A stretch of DNA of 64,000 bases from Blastococcus sp. DSM 46786 (GTDB lineage Bacteria; Actinomycetota; Actinomycetes; Mycobacteriales; Geodermatophilaceae). Shown in pieces: positions 45,005-54,027 of the stretch (positions within the stretch are counted from its first letter, which is position 1; each line of letters begins with the position of its first letter). Below the pieces are notes generated by a model. It worked only from the letters and a program-made list of their open reading frames with translations. It was not told the origin of the DNA and did no database searches. The stretch is from positions 1-64,000 of the forward strand of contig NZ_FOAO01000013.1 in NCBI RefSeq assembly GCF_900109665.1, in the 5' to 3' direction. Made by a program: the position numbers and the translations under genes.

Positions 45005-45424
45005 ATGGTCAGTGATGCCGGACAACCCTCTCAGGCCCCCGCCCGCGGCGCCTCCCTGGGGTTGCCGTCCAGCGGGCCGGGCTCCCTCGCCCCGTTCACC
45101 CGGCGGGTCGGCGGCTACCTCGTCGACGCCGTCGCCTCCGCGCTGATCGCCTGGGCCTTCACCGCACCCGCGGGACCGGGCAACTGGAGCCTGCTGGTGT
45201 TCGGCGTCCTCACCGTCGTCACGCTGGTCCTGTTCGGCCAGACCCCGGGGCACCGGGTGCTCGGCATGCGCCTGGCGCACCCGACGCCGGGGGTCCGGCT
45301 CGCGCCGTGGCGGGCCGTCGCCCGGACCGCCCTGCTCATGCTCCTGGTGCCGGCGCTGCTGGTCGACGCCGACGGCCGCGGGCTGCACGACCGGCTCACC
45401 GGCACCGCCGTCGTCCTCGACTGA
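45005..45424 (+). CDS. RDD-domain membrane protein
   Basis: A 139-residue protein with FTRRVGGYLVDAVASALIAW (R-D pattern), a second helix, GQTPGHRVLGMRLAHP and a last part GRGLHDRLTGTAVVLD. RDD proteins have unknown or varied transport roles. Order glnA1-RDD next to DUF4191-lipA is conserved in Actinobacteria; here a GNAT gene lies in between. ATG at 45005; only a weak ribosome site is seen. Confidence 0.85.
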   Translation: MVSDAGQPSQAPARGASLGLPSSGPGSLAPFTRRVGGYLVDAVASALIAWAFTAPAGPGNWSLLVFGVLTVVTLVLFGQTPGHRVLGMRLAHPTPGVRLAPWRAVARTALLMLLVPALLVDADGRGLHDRLTGTAVVLD

Positions 45425-45653
45425 ATTGGGCAGCACGGTGACGTAGGGGCGGGGAACGGCATCGCGCCCAGAAGGGCACGTCCAGCCGCACCACCGGACG
45501 TCGAGCCGCGTGACGGCGCGGCCTGACATCCGGCGGCGCGGCTCGACCCCCGGGGGGCCTCCCGACCGGGGATCACCCCCCTGCCGAACCATCCTCGACC
45601 GGAGCCGCGGAACCCGGTGGACCTCCGGTGACCGAGGGCAGCAGACTGCGCCG

Positions 45654-46199
45654 GTGATCGTCCGCCGCGAGCGCCTCGAGGACCATGCGGCCGTGCGCTC
45701 GCTGCACCGCGCAGCCTTCGCCACCGACCCCGCCGCCGACCCCGCCACCGGCGCCGTCCGCGCGGAGAGCGACGTCCCGGAGGCGCGTCTGGTCGACGAG
45801 TTGCGGGAGGACGTCGCGTTCCTACCGCACCTCTCGCTGGTCGCGGTGGACCGGGACGAGGTCGTGGGGCACGTGATCGCGACCCGAGCCTGGCTCGAGC
45901 CGCTCCGGACGCCGGTGCTGGGGCTGGGGCCGCTCGGCGTCCGCCCCGACCGGCAGGGCGGCGGGATCGGCACCGTCCTGGTGCACGCTCTGCTCGCGGT
46001 GGCCGAGGCAGCAGGCGAGGGGGTGGTCGCGTTGCTCGGCGCCCCGTCCTACTACCGGAGAACCGGGTTCCGGCCATCGACCGACCTGGGTGTCACCCCG
46101 TCCGACCCCGCCTGGGGGAAGCACTTCCAGGCCCGACGATCGGCCGGTCCTCCGGTCGAGGGCACCTTCCGCTACGCCGCCCCCTTCGACCGCACGTGA
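45654..46199 (+). CDS. GNAT-family N-acetyltransferase
   Basis: A 181-residue acyl-CoA-dependent transferase similar to YhbS. RRERLEDHAAVRSLHRAAF, LGLGPLGVRPDRQGGGIGT (acetyl-CoA loop Q-x-x-G-x-G/A) and LLGAPSYYRRTGFRPS are typical. GTG at 45654 starts the family domain exactly; longer frames add only Arg/Gly-rich sequence. It sits between RDD and DUF4191 genes and seems to be an insertion in conserved order. Substrate unknown. Confidence 0.85.
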   Translation: MIVRRERLEDHAAVRSLHRAAFATDPAADPATGAVRAESDVPEARLVDELREDVAFLPHLSLVAVDRDEVVGHVIATRAWLEPLRTPVLGLGPLGVRPDRQGGGIGTVLVHALLAVAEAAGEGVVALLGAPSYYRRTGFRPSTDLGVTPSDPAWGKHFQARRSAGPPVEGTFRYAAPFDRT

Positions 46200-46200
46200 C

Positions 46201-46254
46201 GGCCTCCCTGCAGGGACCCGCCGCGAACGTGCGAGCGGTGGGGCAGGGAGGTCC
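46201..46254. repeat. GC-rich hairpin repeat, copy C, between convergent genes
   Basis: Arms GGCCTCCCTGC (46201-46211) and GCAGGGAGGTCC (46243-46254). On the minus strand it reads GAGAGGACCTCCCTGCCCC and later GCGGGTCCCTGC, matching copy A in order and spacing. It serves as a two-way terminator for the GNAT and DUF4191 genes. Confidence 0.7.
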
Positions 46255-46256
46255 TC

Positions 46257-47102
46257 TCAGCGGCGGCGGACCTGGCGCTGGCTGACCGACATCTGCCGGC
46301 CGCCCGGGAGCGGGCCACCGGGCACCGGCATGCGCGGGCCGCCCAGCGCGCTCATCCGCCGGCCGAGGGCGTTGACCTCGGCGGCGCTGAGGTTGCGGGG
46401 CAGCTTCATCACGTGGGTGCTGAGCTTCTTCAGGGGCACCTGCCCCTCGGCGTCGCCGATGGTGACGTCGTAGATGGGGGTGTCGCCGACGACGCGGGCG
46501 ATCTTCTTCTTCTCCTGCGCGATGAGACCGCGGACCCGGCCGGGGGAGCCCTCACCGACGAGGATGATGCCCGGGCGGCCGAGCACCCGGTGGACGGCGT
46601 CCAGCTGCGGCGTGCCGGCCACGCCGGAGGTGACCCGCCAGTCGCCGCGCATGCCCTCCAGCACCCACGCGGCCGCGCCCGGCTGGCCCTCGACCTGGGT
46701 GTAGGCCGAGCGCTGGGCGCGGCGCCCGAAGACGATGAGCGCCGCGAGCGCGCCGAAGAGCAGCGCGAGCGGGATGAAGAGGAACGGCGCGCCGAGCAGG
46801 ATGCCGATCAGCTCGACCACGGCGGCGGCCGCGACGAACCAGATCAGCATGATCCAGGGGAGCTTCGGGTCGTTGCGCCGCGTCAGGCCGTAGGCCTGCT
46901 TGATCATGCTGCCCTGGCTGCGCATCTTCTTCAGACGGCCGACCTTCGGCTGGCCGTTCTTGTCGAGCTTGGGGGCCTTGCCGGTCCGGCCGGACTTGCC
47001 CGAGCCCGTGGCGGTCGCGCCCGAGGTCCGGCCACCGTCCTTCGGGGTGCGTCCGGCATCGCCGCCCGGAGCGGTGGGGTCAGAGGACTTGCTGCGCGCC
47101 AT
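46257..47102 (-). CDS. DUF4191 membrane protein
   Basis: A 281-residue protein: a basic, Ser/Gly/Lys-rich N-terminus (~60 residues), two hydrophobic helices (IMLIWFVAAAAVVELIGILL, FLFIPLALLFGALAALIVFG), then a cytoplasmic domain with EGQPGAAAWVLEGMRGDWRV and GRPGIILVGEGSPGRVRGLI. DUF4191 is the usual neighbour of lipA in Actinobacteria; function unknown. It is 87 bases downstream-to-upstream from lipA on the same strand, though lipA is translated first only if both share a transcript starting before 48176. Confidence 0.9.
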   Translation of the reverse strand: MARSKSSDPTAPGGDAGRTPKDGGRTSGATATGSGKSGRTGKAPKLDKNGQPKVGRLKKMRSQGSMIKQAYGLTRRNDPKLPWIMLIWFVAAAAVVELIGILLGAPFLFIPLALLFGALAALIVFGRRAQRSAYTQVEGQPGAAAWVLEGMRGDWRVTSGVAGTPQLDAVHRVLGRPGIILVGEGSPGRVRGLIAQEKKKIARVVGDTPIYDVTIGDAEGQVPLKKLSTHVMKLPRNLSAAEVNALGRRMSALGGPRMPVPGGPLPGGRQMSVSQRQVRRR

Positions 47103-47189
47103 GTCCCCAGGATAGAAGAAGGACCCTCGTGCCTCCCGAGGCTCGCTCGCTCGCGTCGGGACGCTGCCGGAGAACCGGGGGCGGCGAGG

Positions 47190-48176
47190 TCACACCGTCG
47201 GCGTCAGACCTCGCGCCTCGATCGCCTGCTGGTACAGCCGCCCGGCGCGGTAGGAGCTGCGCACCAGCGGCCCGGCCAGCACGCCCGGGAAACCGATCGC
47301 CTCGGCGTCCTTCTGGAACTGCACGAACTCGTCGGGCTTGACCCAGCGGACGACGGGGTGGTGCCGGGGCGAGGGGCGCAGGTACTGCGTGATGGTCAGC
47401 AGGTCGCAGCCGGCGTCGTGCAGGGCCTGCATCGTCTCCACGACCTCGTGCGGCTCCTCGCCCATCCCGAGGATGAGGTTGGACTTGGTGACCAGCCCGG
47501 CCTCCCGCGCGGCGGTGAGGACCGACAGCGAACGCTCGAACCGGAAGCCGGGGCGGATGCGCTTGAAGATCCGCGGCACGGTCTCGACATTGTGGGCGAG
47601 CACCTCGGGCCGGGAGGAGAACACCTCGGCCAGCTGCTCGGGGTCGGCGTTGAAGTCGGGGATCAGCAGCTCGACCCCGCAGCCGGGGAGATGGGCGTGG
47701 ATCTGGCGCACCGTCTCGGCGTACAGCCACGCCCCGCCGTCGGGCAGGTCGTCGCGGGCCACGCCGGTGACGGTGGCGTACCGCAGGCCCATCGTGGCGA
47801 CGCTCTCGGCCACGCGGCGGGGCTCGTCGGCGTCGAAGTCCGCGGGCTTGCCGGTGTCGATCTGGCAGAAGTCGCAGCGTCGGGTGCACTGGTCGCCACC
47901 GATGAGGAACGTCGCCTCCCGGTCCTCCCAGCACTCGTAGATGTTGGGGCAGCCGGCCTCCTCGCAGACCGTGTGCAGGCCCTCGCGCCGAACCAGGGAC
48001 TTCAGCTCGGTGTACTCCGGGCCGGTCTTGAGCCGGGTCTTGATCCAGTCCGGCTTGCGCTCGATGGGCACCTGGCTGTTGCGCACCTCGAGACGCAGCA
48101 GCTTGCGGCCGGCGGGCTCGATCCGGGAGTCCTGGACGGGGGGCTGCTCAGGGTTCCTCGCCGGTGCCTCGCTCAT
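47190..48176 (-). CDS. lipA: Lipoyl synthase
   Basis: A 328-residue radical SAM enzyme inserting two sulfurs into octanoyl groups on E2/H proteins. [12 protein letters not shown] holds the auxiliary [4Fe-4S] cluster ligands; [11 protein letters not shown] is the radical-SAM C-x3-C-x2-C. The C-terminal RSSYRAG supplies the Ser ligand of the auxiliary cluster. ATG at 48176 is preferred to the 48203 start. Its usual partner lipB is not adjacent but 12 kb away at 60.2 kb. Confidence 0.97.
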   Translation of the reverse strand: MSEAPARNPEQPPVQDSRIEPAGRKLLRLEVRNSQVPIERKPDWIKTRLKTGPEYTELKSLVRREGLHTVCEEAGCPNIYECWEDREATFLIGGDQCTRRCDFCQIDTGKPADFDADEPRRVAESVATMGLRYATVTGVARDDLPDGGAWLYAETVRQIHAHLPGCGVELLIPDFNADPEQLAEVFSSRPEVLAHNVETVPRIFKRIRPGFRFERSLSVLTAAREAGLVTKSNLILGMGEEPHEVVETMQALHDAGCDLLTITQYLRPSPRHHPVVRWVKPDEFVQFQKDAEAIGFPGVLAGPLVRSSYRAGRLYQQAIEARGLTPTV

Positions 48177-48259
48177 GATCCCCACCGTACTCGCGACAGA
48201 CACCGCAGCCCCCGTCGCTCGAGGCGGCGGGGGCTGCGGTGGGGGACCGGTGTGAGCGG

Positions 48260-49396
48260 TCAGACCTGCTTGTCGTCGGGCCCGGCGGTCGGGCCCTCCT
48301 GGGCGCCGCCCCCGGAGGAGAAGGGCTCCGGCGTGTTCTTGATGTCCTCGCTGGCGCTGTCGGCTCCGTCGCCGTCGACGAACTGGGCGTCGCGGACGCC
48401 CATGTCCGACTCGTTCGGCGAGGAGTCACCGGCGGTGAACTGCGCGTCGGAGACCGTCTTGCCGGAGTCGCTGGAACTGGGGGAGCTGGGCACGGGGTCC
48501 TCTCGGTAGCTGGGCACCGGGCCGTCGCCGGCCGGAGCGGGCGTCCACGACTCCTGCTTGCTGCGCCGGAGGAGGACGAAGGCGGCGGTACCCGCGGCCA
48601 GCAGCGCCAACACCCACGGCCAGCGGCGCGGCTCGGGCTCCACGCCCGCCCGGCGCTTGACGGCGGTGGCGGTGGCGAGCGCCGCCGTCTCGAACTCGCG
48701 GCGCTTCTTCGCGGCGTTCTTGCGCGCCTTCTTCGCGTTCTTGCGCGCCTTCCGCGTGGACTCGGCGGCCGCGGCGGCCAGCTCGGCGCGGCGCGCGTCG
48801 AGCTCGCTGCGGGCGCTGTCCACCCCGGCGGCGAGCGTGCCGCGCGCGCTCTCCAGCGCCGGCGACACCGCCTCGCGGGCCGCGACCACCCGCGGGGTGG
48901 CGTAGGCCAGCGCCGCGGCCTGCGCGGCGGTGAGGCGCGGGCCGACGTCCTCCCGGAGGGCCTTCTGGGCGGCCTCCACCCGTGGGGCGAGGTCGGTCGC
49001 GGCCCGGTTGGCCGCCAGCTGGGCCGCGGCGAGGGAGGCGGCGACCCGGGGCGCCGCTGCCTCGCGGGCCGCGTCCACGCGGGGTCCGAGGGCGTCCCGC
49101 GCCGCGTCCACGCGGGGTCCGAGGGCCTCGCGGGCCGCGTCCACGCGGGGCCCGAAGGCTTCCCGCGCCGCGTCCACGCGGGGCCCGAGCGTGTCGCGCG
49201 CGGAGGCGACGGCCGGGGCGGCGACGGCGGCCGCGGCGGCCACCTTCGGTGCCACGGCGCGCTGGGCTGCCTCCACGCGTGGAGCGAGTTGTTCGGCGGC
49301 GGCGCGACCTGCCTCGGTCACCGCCGTCCCCAGGTGGGCCAGGCCCTCCTGCACTTCGGCGCTGATGACTTCGCCGCGCGTCTTCTTCCGGAACAC
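48260..49396 (-). CDS. Ala-rich helical repeat protein with membrane anchor (DUF5324-like)
   Basis: A 378-residue protein. Residues ~65-115 hold near-identical 11-residue repeats of type [11 protein letters not shown], and the whole first 210 residues form a long amphipathic or coiled-coil helix like apolipoproteins. A Lys/Arg block ([15 protein letters not shown]) and one membrane helix ([18 protein letters not shown]) follow; the ~100-residue C-terminus is acidic and disordered. Membrane or envelope attachment is likely; function unknown. GTG at 49396 is eight bases after GGAGG. Confidence 0.7.
   Translation of the reverse strand: MFRKKTRGEVISAEVQEGLAHLGTAVTEAGRAAAEQLAPRVEAAQRAVAPKVAAAAAVAAPAVASARDTLGPRVDAAREAFGPRVDAAREALGPRVDAARDALGPRVDAAREAAAPRVAASLAAAQLAANRAATDLAPRVEAAQKALREDVGPRLTAAQAAALAYATPRVVAAREAVSPALESARGTLAAGVDSARSELDARRAELAAAAAESTRKARKNAKKARKNAAKKRREFETAALATATAVKRRAGVEPEPRRWPWVLALLAAGTAAFVLLRRSKQESWTPAPAGDGPVPSYREDPVPSSPSSSDSGKTVSDAQFTAGDSSPNESDMGVRDAQFVDGDGADSASEDIKNTPEPFSSGGGAQEGPTAGPDDKQV
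49060..49210. repeat. 33-base tandem repeats in the helical-repeat gene
   Basis: Repeats of about 33 bases with the core GCGTCCACGCGGGGTCCGAGG or GGCCCGA variants (shown as type, not in full), at least four in a row, coding on the minus strand for [11 protein letters not shown]-type units. Confidence 0.75.
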
Positions 49397-49511
49397 GTGC
49401 TGCACCTCCGAGTTGACGTCTGGCGATCATCCTGCCCGGTCCGGCCGGTCCGCACACCCCGAGGGGGCAGCCGGATGAACACCCGGACGTGGTGCTGGTT
49501 ACGGTCCGGCG

Positions 49512-50441
49512 GTGCAGTTGCGCATCTTCACCGAGCCGCAGATGGGCGCCACGTACGACGACCTGCTGGCCGTCGCCCGGCGCACGGAGGAGACGGGCTT
49601 CGACGCCTTCTTCCGTTCCGACCACTACCTGACCATGGGGGGCGACGGCCTGCCCGGGCCCACCGACGCCTGGATCACGCTGGCCGGGCTCGCCCGGGAG
49701 ACCAGCCGCATCCGGCTGGGCACGCTCATGACCGCGGGCACCTTCCGGCTCCCCGGCCCGCTGGCGATCTCGGTCGCGCAGGTCGACGCGATGAGCGGTG
49801 GACGGGTGGAGCTCGGGATCGGCTCCGGCTGGTTCGAGGCCGAGCACACCGCCTACGGCATCCCGTTCCCGCCGCTGGGGGAGCGGTTCGACCGGTACGA
49901 GGAGCAGCTCGCCGTCATCACCGGGCTGTGGGCCACGCCCGTGGGCGAGACCTTCGACTTCGACGGGCGGCACTACCAGCTCTCCGGTTCGCCGGCGCTG
50001 CCCAAGCCGGTGCAGGAGGGCGGCGTGCCGGTCCTCGTCGGCGGCAGGGGGAAGCGGCGCACCCCGCGGCTGGCGGCCCGGTACGCGCACGAGTTCAACG
50101 TGCCGTTCATGCCCGCCGACGAGAACGCCCGCCTGTTCGCCGGGGTGCGGGAGGCATGCGACGAGGCCGGTCGCGACCCGTCGTCCATGGTGTTCAGCTC
50201 GGCGCTGGTGCTCTGCGTCGGCAGGGACGAGGCCGAGCTCGCCCGCCGCGCCGCGGCCATCGGGCGCGACGTCGACGAGCTCCGTGAGCACGGCGTCGCC
50301 GGTACCCCGGCGGAGGCGGTCGAGGTGCTGGGCCGCTACGCCGAGGCGGGAGCCCAGCGGGTGTACCTGCAGGTCCTCGACCTCTCCGACCTCGACCACC
50401 TCGACCTGATGGCGAGCGAGGTGGCGCCCCAGCTCGCCTGA
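49512..50441 (+). CDS. LLM-class F420-dependent oxidoreductase
   Basis: A 309-residue luciferase-like TIM barrel. FDAFFRSDHYLTM, RIRLGTLMTAGTFRLPG and GGRVELGIGSGWFEAEHTAYG form the F420 site of this class; VLVGGRGKRRTPRLAARYA is the phosphate loop. Reduced F420 could come from NpdG at 19.7 kb. The substrate is unknown. GTG at 49512; no strong ribosome site visible, so it may be leaderless. Confidence 0.88.
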   Translation: MQLRIFTEPQMGATYDDLLAVARRTEETGFDAFFRSDHYLTMGGDGLPGPTDAWITLAGLARETSRIRLGTLMTAGTFRLPGPLAISVAQVDAMSGGRVELGIGSGWFEAEHTAYGIPFPPLGERFDRYEEQLAVITGLWATPVGETFDFDGRHYQLSGSPALPKPVQEGGVPVLVGGRGKRRTPRLAARYAHEFNVPFMPADENARLFAGVREACDEAGRDPSSMVFSSALVLCVGRDEAELARRAAAIGRDVDELREHGVAGTPAEAVEVLGRYAEAGAQRVYLQVLDLSDLDHLDLMASEVAPQLA

Positions 50442-50457
50442 GGCGCCACCCGCCCAC

Positions 50458-51525
50458 CTACGGACGGCGACCGTACGTCAGCGCGTGCATCGGCGTCAGC
50501 TGCACCGACCCCAGGTCGGTGAACCCGTGGCGGGTGAGCAGCTCGTCGTAGGCCGCGCGGGGGAGCAGCTGGTCGTCGATCTGCGCCTCGAAGAACTGGA
50601 TGCCGCTCATGATCCGGCCGGGGACCGTGCGCAGGCCCTCGTCGGTGCCGGGGAACGGGAAGTCGGAGATCACGAACCAGCCCCCCGGCTCCAGGGCGGC
50701 CTGCACGTTCTCGGCCACCCGGTCGATGTCGCGGCACTCGTGCATCGAGATGTTGTTGACGACGACGCGCGCCGGGGTCTCCAGCGCCATGTCCTCCAGG
50801 GCGCTGTGCACCAGCTCCACCCGGCCGCCCAGCCCGGCGTCGTCCACGCGTGCCCGGGCGAGGTCGAGCGAGTGCCGGTCGCCGTCGACGCCGACGACCG
50901 CGCAGCGCGGGTAGGTGGTGGCCAGCCGCACCAGACCGGCACCCGCGCCGCACGCCGTGTCGACCACCCGGCAGCCCGCAGCCAGCGCGTCGGCGAGGCC
51001 CGGCACGCGGTCGAGCCCGCCGGGCACCAGCCGGGTGTAGAAGGGCGTCCCGGTGCCCGAGACCGCGGCGATCCACGCCGGGCTGGTGTCCTCCCACCAC
51101 ATGCGCTCGCCGCTGGCGAAGGCCTGCTCGAACCGCCCGAAGACCTCGTGCGCCTCCAGCACGCCGAAGACCCCGCCGACGTAGGCCGGCGAGGTGCTGT
51201 CGAGCAGGAGCGTGGCCATGTGCGGCGCGAGCCGGAAGCCGGTGCCCGCGCGGTCCAGGATCCCCGCCCCCACGGCGGCGCGGCACCAGACGGAGACGTA
51301 GAAGGGATCGAGCTCCAGCGCCCCGGCGAGCTCGTCGGCGGTGGACCCCGGGTGCTCGGCGAGCCTGCTCAGCAGGCCCGAGCGCAGCCCGATCGCCACG
51401 GTGCGGTGGCCCACGTAGCCGGCGATCAGCGACAGGACGGTCGGGGCGGTGTCGGCCAGGCTGGGGCCCGGAGCGACGGCGGTCGGGGTCGCCGGGGTCG
51501 CCGGGCTCGGCGCGGTGGTGGTCAT
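50458..51525 (-). CDS. SAM-dependent methyltransferase with winged-helix N-terminus
   Basis: A 355-residue protein. After a Thr/Pro/Ala-rich start, residues ~35-95 form a winged-helix dimerisation domain (AIGLRSGLLSRLAEHPGSTA); the Rossmann domain has CRVVDTACGAGAGLVRLA (motif I) and VVGVDGGDR-like VVGVDGDRHSLDLARAR (motif II). It resembles Rv2258c-type and small-molecule O-methyltransferases. AGGAGG precedes the ATG. Divergent from an HxlR regulator, so it is probably controlled by it. It ends with TAG. Confidence 0.85.
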   Translation of the reverse strand: MTTTAPSPATPATPTAVAPGPSLADTAPTVLSLIAGYVGHRTVAIGLRSGLLSRLAEHPGSTADELAGALELDPFYVSVWCRAAVGAGILDRAGTGFRLAPHMATLLLDSTSPAYVGGVFGVLEAHEVFGRFEQAFASGERMWWEDTSPAWIAAVSGTGTPFYTRLVPGGLDRVPGLADALAAGCRVVDTACGAGAGLVRLATTYPRCAVVGVDGDRHSLDLARARVDDAGLGGRVELVHSALEDMALETPARVVVNNISMHECRDIDRVAENVQAALEPGGWFVISDFPFPGTDEGLRTVPGRIMSGIQFFEAQIDDQLLPRAAYDELLTRHGFTDLGSVQLTPMHALTYGRRP

Positions 51526-51611
51526 GGTGGCCTCCTGGGGGATGGGGACGGTGGCCCCGTCACCGTCCCGCCGTCCCGCTCCCCGGCTCCAGTGCTGGAT
51601 GTGAACCGCAC

Positions 51612-51630
51612 CGGTACTCGGTCTGTACCG
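51612..51630. promoter_or_regulatory. CGGTAC-N7-GTACCG inverted repeat, candidate HxlR operator
   Basis: Six-base perfect arms in the gap between the divergent methyltransferase and HxlR genes. Another GTACCG half-site with CTACCG before it lies at 51665-51678. GTAC-containing palindromes are common for HxlR-type regulators. Confidence 0.5.
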
Positions 51631-51707
51631 CGGCCCGCGGCCCTTCCGGGAAGCCGCGGGCGGTCCTACCGTTCGTACCGCACGGGGACGTCGGGAGGGA
51701 TCCCGCC

Positions 51708-52409
51708 ATGCCCTCGCAGTACGGCCAGTTCTGCCCGGTGGCCAAGGCCATGGAGCTGCTCGACGAACGGTGGACGCTGCTCGTCGTCCGCGAGCTGATG
51801 CTCGGCAGCCGGCACTTCAACGCCCTGCGCCGGGGCCTGCCCCGGATGTCGCCCGCGCTGCTCTCGAAGCGGCTGCACACGCTGGTCCGCGCCGGCGTGG
51901 TGGAGCGGTGGGAGGACGGCAACCGGGTCACCTACCGGCTCACCGAGTCCGGCCGGGAGCTGGAGCCCATCGTGGACGCGCTGGGCCGCTGGGGGATCCG
52001 CTGGGTCCCCGAGCTCGGCGACGCCGACCTCGATCCGCACCTGCTGCTGTGGGACATCCACCGCAACGTCGACACCGAGGCGGTGCCCGACGGCCGCACG
52101 GTGATCGTCTTCTCCTTCCCCGAACTGGCGACCGCGCGGCGCTGGTGGCTGGTGATCGCCGCGGACGGGGTCGACGTCTGCGACGTCGACCCCGGCTTCC
52201 CGGTGCGGGTGACCGTGCAGGCCGACCTGCGGACCCTCACGCGGGTGTGGCGAGGCGACATCGGGTGGGCCGAGGCGCTCCGCTCCGGAGACCTGGTGCT
52301 GGGCGGGGAGCCGCAGGCCTGCCGGGCGCTCCCGCGCTGGCTGCGGCTGTCCTCGGTCGCCCTGACGCCACGGCCGGGCGGCAGCCCGCAACCGGTCGCC
52401 GCCCGGTGA
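51708..52409 (+). CDS. HxlR-family transcription regulator with SCP2-like C-terminal domain
   Basis: A 233-residue protein. The N-terminal HxlR winged helix (CPVAKAMELLDERWTLLVVR, RRGLPRMSPALLSKRLHTL) has one Cys near residue 9, often redox- or aldehyde-sensing in this family. The C-terminal ~110 residues (VIVFSFPELATARRWWLVI, TVQADLRTLTRVWRGDIGW) look like an SCP2 sterol-carrier-type domain that may bind a hydrophobic ligand. ATG at 51708 follows GGGAGGGA. Confidence 0.85.
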   Translation: MPSQYGQFCPVAKAMELLDERWTLLVVRELMLGSRHFNALRRGLPRMSPALLSKRLHTLVRAGVVERWEDGNRVTYRLTESGRELEPIVDALGRWGIRWVPELGDADLDPHLLLWDIHRNVDTEAVPDGRTVIVFSFPELATARRWWLVIAADGVDVCDVDPGFPVRVTVQADLRTLTRVWRGDIGWAEALRSGDLVLGGEPQACRALPRWLRLSSVALTPRPGGSPQPVAAR

Positions 52410-52413
52410 CCTC

Positions 52414-54027
52414 TCAGCCGGAGGGGGCGACGTCGGCCTCGGCGGCCGGCGACGTGGCCGGGGACCGAGGTGACGGCACCTGGTCGCCTGTCCCCGGGGC
52501 GTGGTGCCGCACCCCGCCGCCGGCGCCCTTCGCGGCGTACATGGCCACGTCCGCGCACCGCAGCAGCGCGGCGGGCTCGGCGGCATCCCGGGGGGCGAGG
52601 GCGAGGCCGATGCTCACGCCCACCCGCACCGGTACGCCGGCGACGGTCACGGGGCGGCGCACGACCTCGGCCAGCCGCTCGGCGCACTCGGGGGCGACGT
52701 CGGGGTCCGTGGTGTCCAGCACCACCACGAACTCGTCGCCGCCCAGGCGGGCGACCAGGTCGGTGGGCCGCAGCACCTCCTGCAGCCGCTGGCTCAACCG
52801 GCGCAGCAACTCGTCGCCGGCCTCGTGCCCCAGGCCGTCGTTGACCGCCTTGAACCCGTCGAGGTCGAGCAGCAGCACGCCGGTGGGCCGGGCGGCGCCC
52901 AGGTCCGCCTCCAGGCGGCGCATCAGGGACCGGCGGTTGGGCAGGCCGGTCAGGTCGTCGGTGCCGGCCTGGCGGCCGGCCTCGTGCAGGGCCCGGCTCT
53001 CCGCGAAGGTCACCGCGCTGCGCACGAGGAAGGCCGCCAGGCAGGCCAGGGCGCAGATCTCGTCGGGCCCGGTGCGGCCGTCGCCCCACCGGGCGCCGAG
53101 CACCGCCAGCGAGCCCACCGCGCACCCCAGGGGGATCGCCAACGACCGCCAGCGGACCCGGTGCTCCGGCACGTCCGGGGCGCGCCGGCGGGGCCGGGTC
53201 AGCCACGCGGCCGCAGCGGTCAGGCTGGCGTTGACCATCCAGAGGAGGTCCAGCGGGCCGCCCGGGACGTACCCGCCGGCTGCCTGCTCCCGGGCCAGCA
53301 GCAGGTCGCCGGCGAACTTCACGGCCACGATGACGCAGACGGTGGTGAGAACGAGGTCGGCCCGGTGCCCGATCATCGCCAGGACCGCGCCGACGAGCGC
53401 CAGCAGCAGCACGTCGGCGACCGGGTAGGCCAGGTTCACGGCCACGCCGAGTGCGGACATGTCCGCGGCCCCGACGCCCGGGTCGAGGACCGCGACGGCG
53501 ACCGCGGTGGCACCCAGGGCGCCGACCAGGCCGTCGAGCCACGTGCCGGGACGGGGGCGGGCGAGCCGGGCGTGCACCATCAGCACCGGGGTGGCGAACA
53601 GCGCCGGGTAGGCGGCGAGCCACAAGGCGTCGGCGGCGGAGGGGAACGGCGGGTCCGGGTTCCCGGCCAACAGCGCCAGGTGGACGAGGTCGCCGGCCAG
53701 GTTGCAGAGCCAGGCGGCGCCGGCGGCCCACCAGACGAACCGCTCCGCGGGCACCCGCCGGGCCGCCCGCAGGCAGACCGCGACCGCCAGCAGCGGGGCC
53801 GCGACGGCGAGCGCACCCGAGTCGACGAGGTTCGCCGCCGGCGTCCCCGGGGACTGCCACACGCCCAGGGCGAAGACGGCCGTGCAGACGAAGGTGGCCG
53901 CCACCACCAGCCGCCAACCCACCTCCGACCAGCCGGTTTCAGTCGTATCCGGTCGATCGGCGCGCACGCGCGCACCTTGGCACATCGACGGCTGCGGTCG
54001 CGGTGAACCCCGGCCCGACGCGCGCAT
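52414..54027 (-). CDS. Membrane diguanylate cyclase (GGDEF)
   Basis: A 537-residue protein with eight or nine hydrophobic helices in residues 40-310 and a GGDEF domain: TDDLTGLPNRRSLM, LLLDLDGFKAVNDGLGHEAG and RLGGDEFVVVL, all active-type. A Pro/Ser-rich tail ends it. Its ATG at 54027 abuts the stop of the upstream GGDEF-EAL gene (TGAATG), so the two are coupled; later ATG at 53985 is also possible. Its sensor part resembles that of the partner gene, suggesting duplication. Confidence 0.88.
   Translation of the reverse strand: MRASGRGSPRPQPSMCQGARVRADRPDTTETGWSEVGWRLVVAATFVCTAVFALGVWQSPGTPAANLVDSGALAVAAPLLAVAVCLRAARRVPAERFVWWAAGAAWLCNLAGDLVHLALLAGNPDPPFPSAADALWLAAYPALFATPVLMVHARLARPRPGTWLDGLVGALGATAVAVAVLDPGVGAADMSALGVAVNLAYPVADVLLLALVGAVLAMIGHRADLVLTTVCVIVAVKFAGDLLLAREQAAGGYVPGGPLDLLWMVNASLTAAAAWLTRPRRRAPDVPEHRVRWRSLAIPLGCAVGSLAVLGARWGDGRTGPDEICALACLAAFLVRSAVTFAESRALHEAGRQAGTDDLTGLPNRRSLMRRLEADLGAARPTGVLLLDLDGFKAVNDGLGHEAGDELLRRLSQRLQEVLRPTDLVARLGGDEFVVVLDTTDPDVAPECAERLAEVVRRPVTVAGVPVRVGVSIGLALAPRDAAEPAALLRCADVAMYAAKGAGGGVRHHAPGTGDQVPSPRSPATSPAAEADVAPSG

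Noticed and set aside
47107-47170. Fourth copy of the GC-rich hairpin repeat
   Set aside because: GAAGGACCCTCGTGCC looks similar, but the rest does not pair in the same way; noted only as a weak relative.
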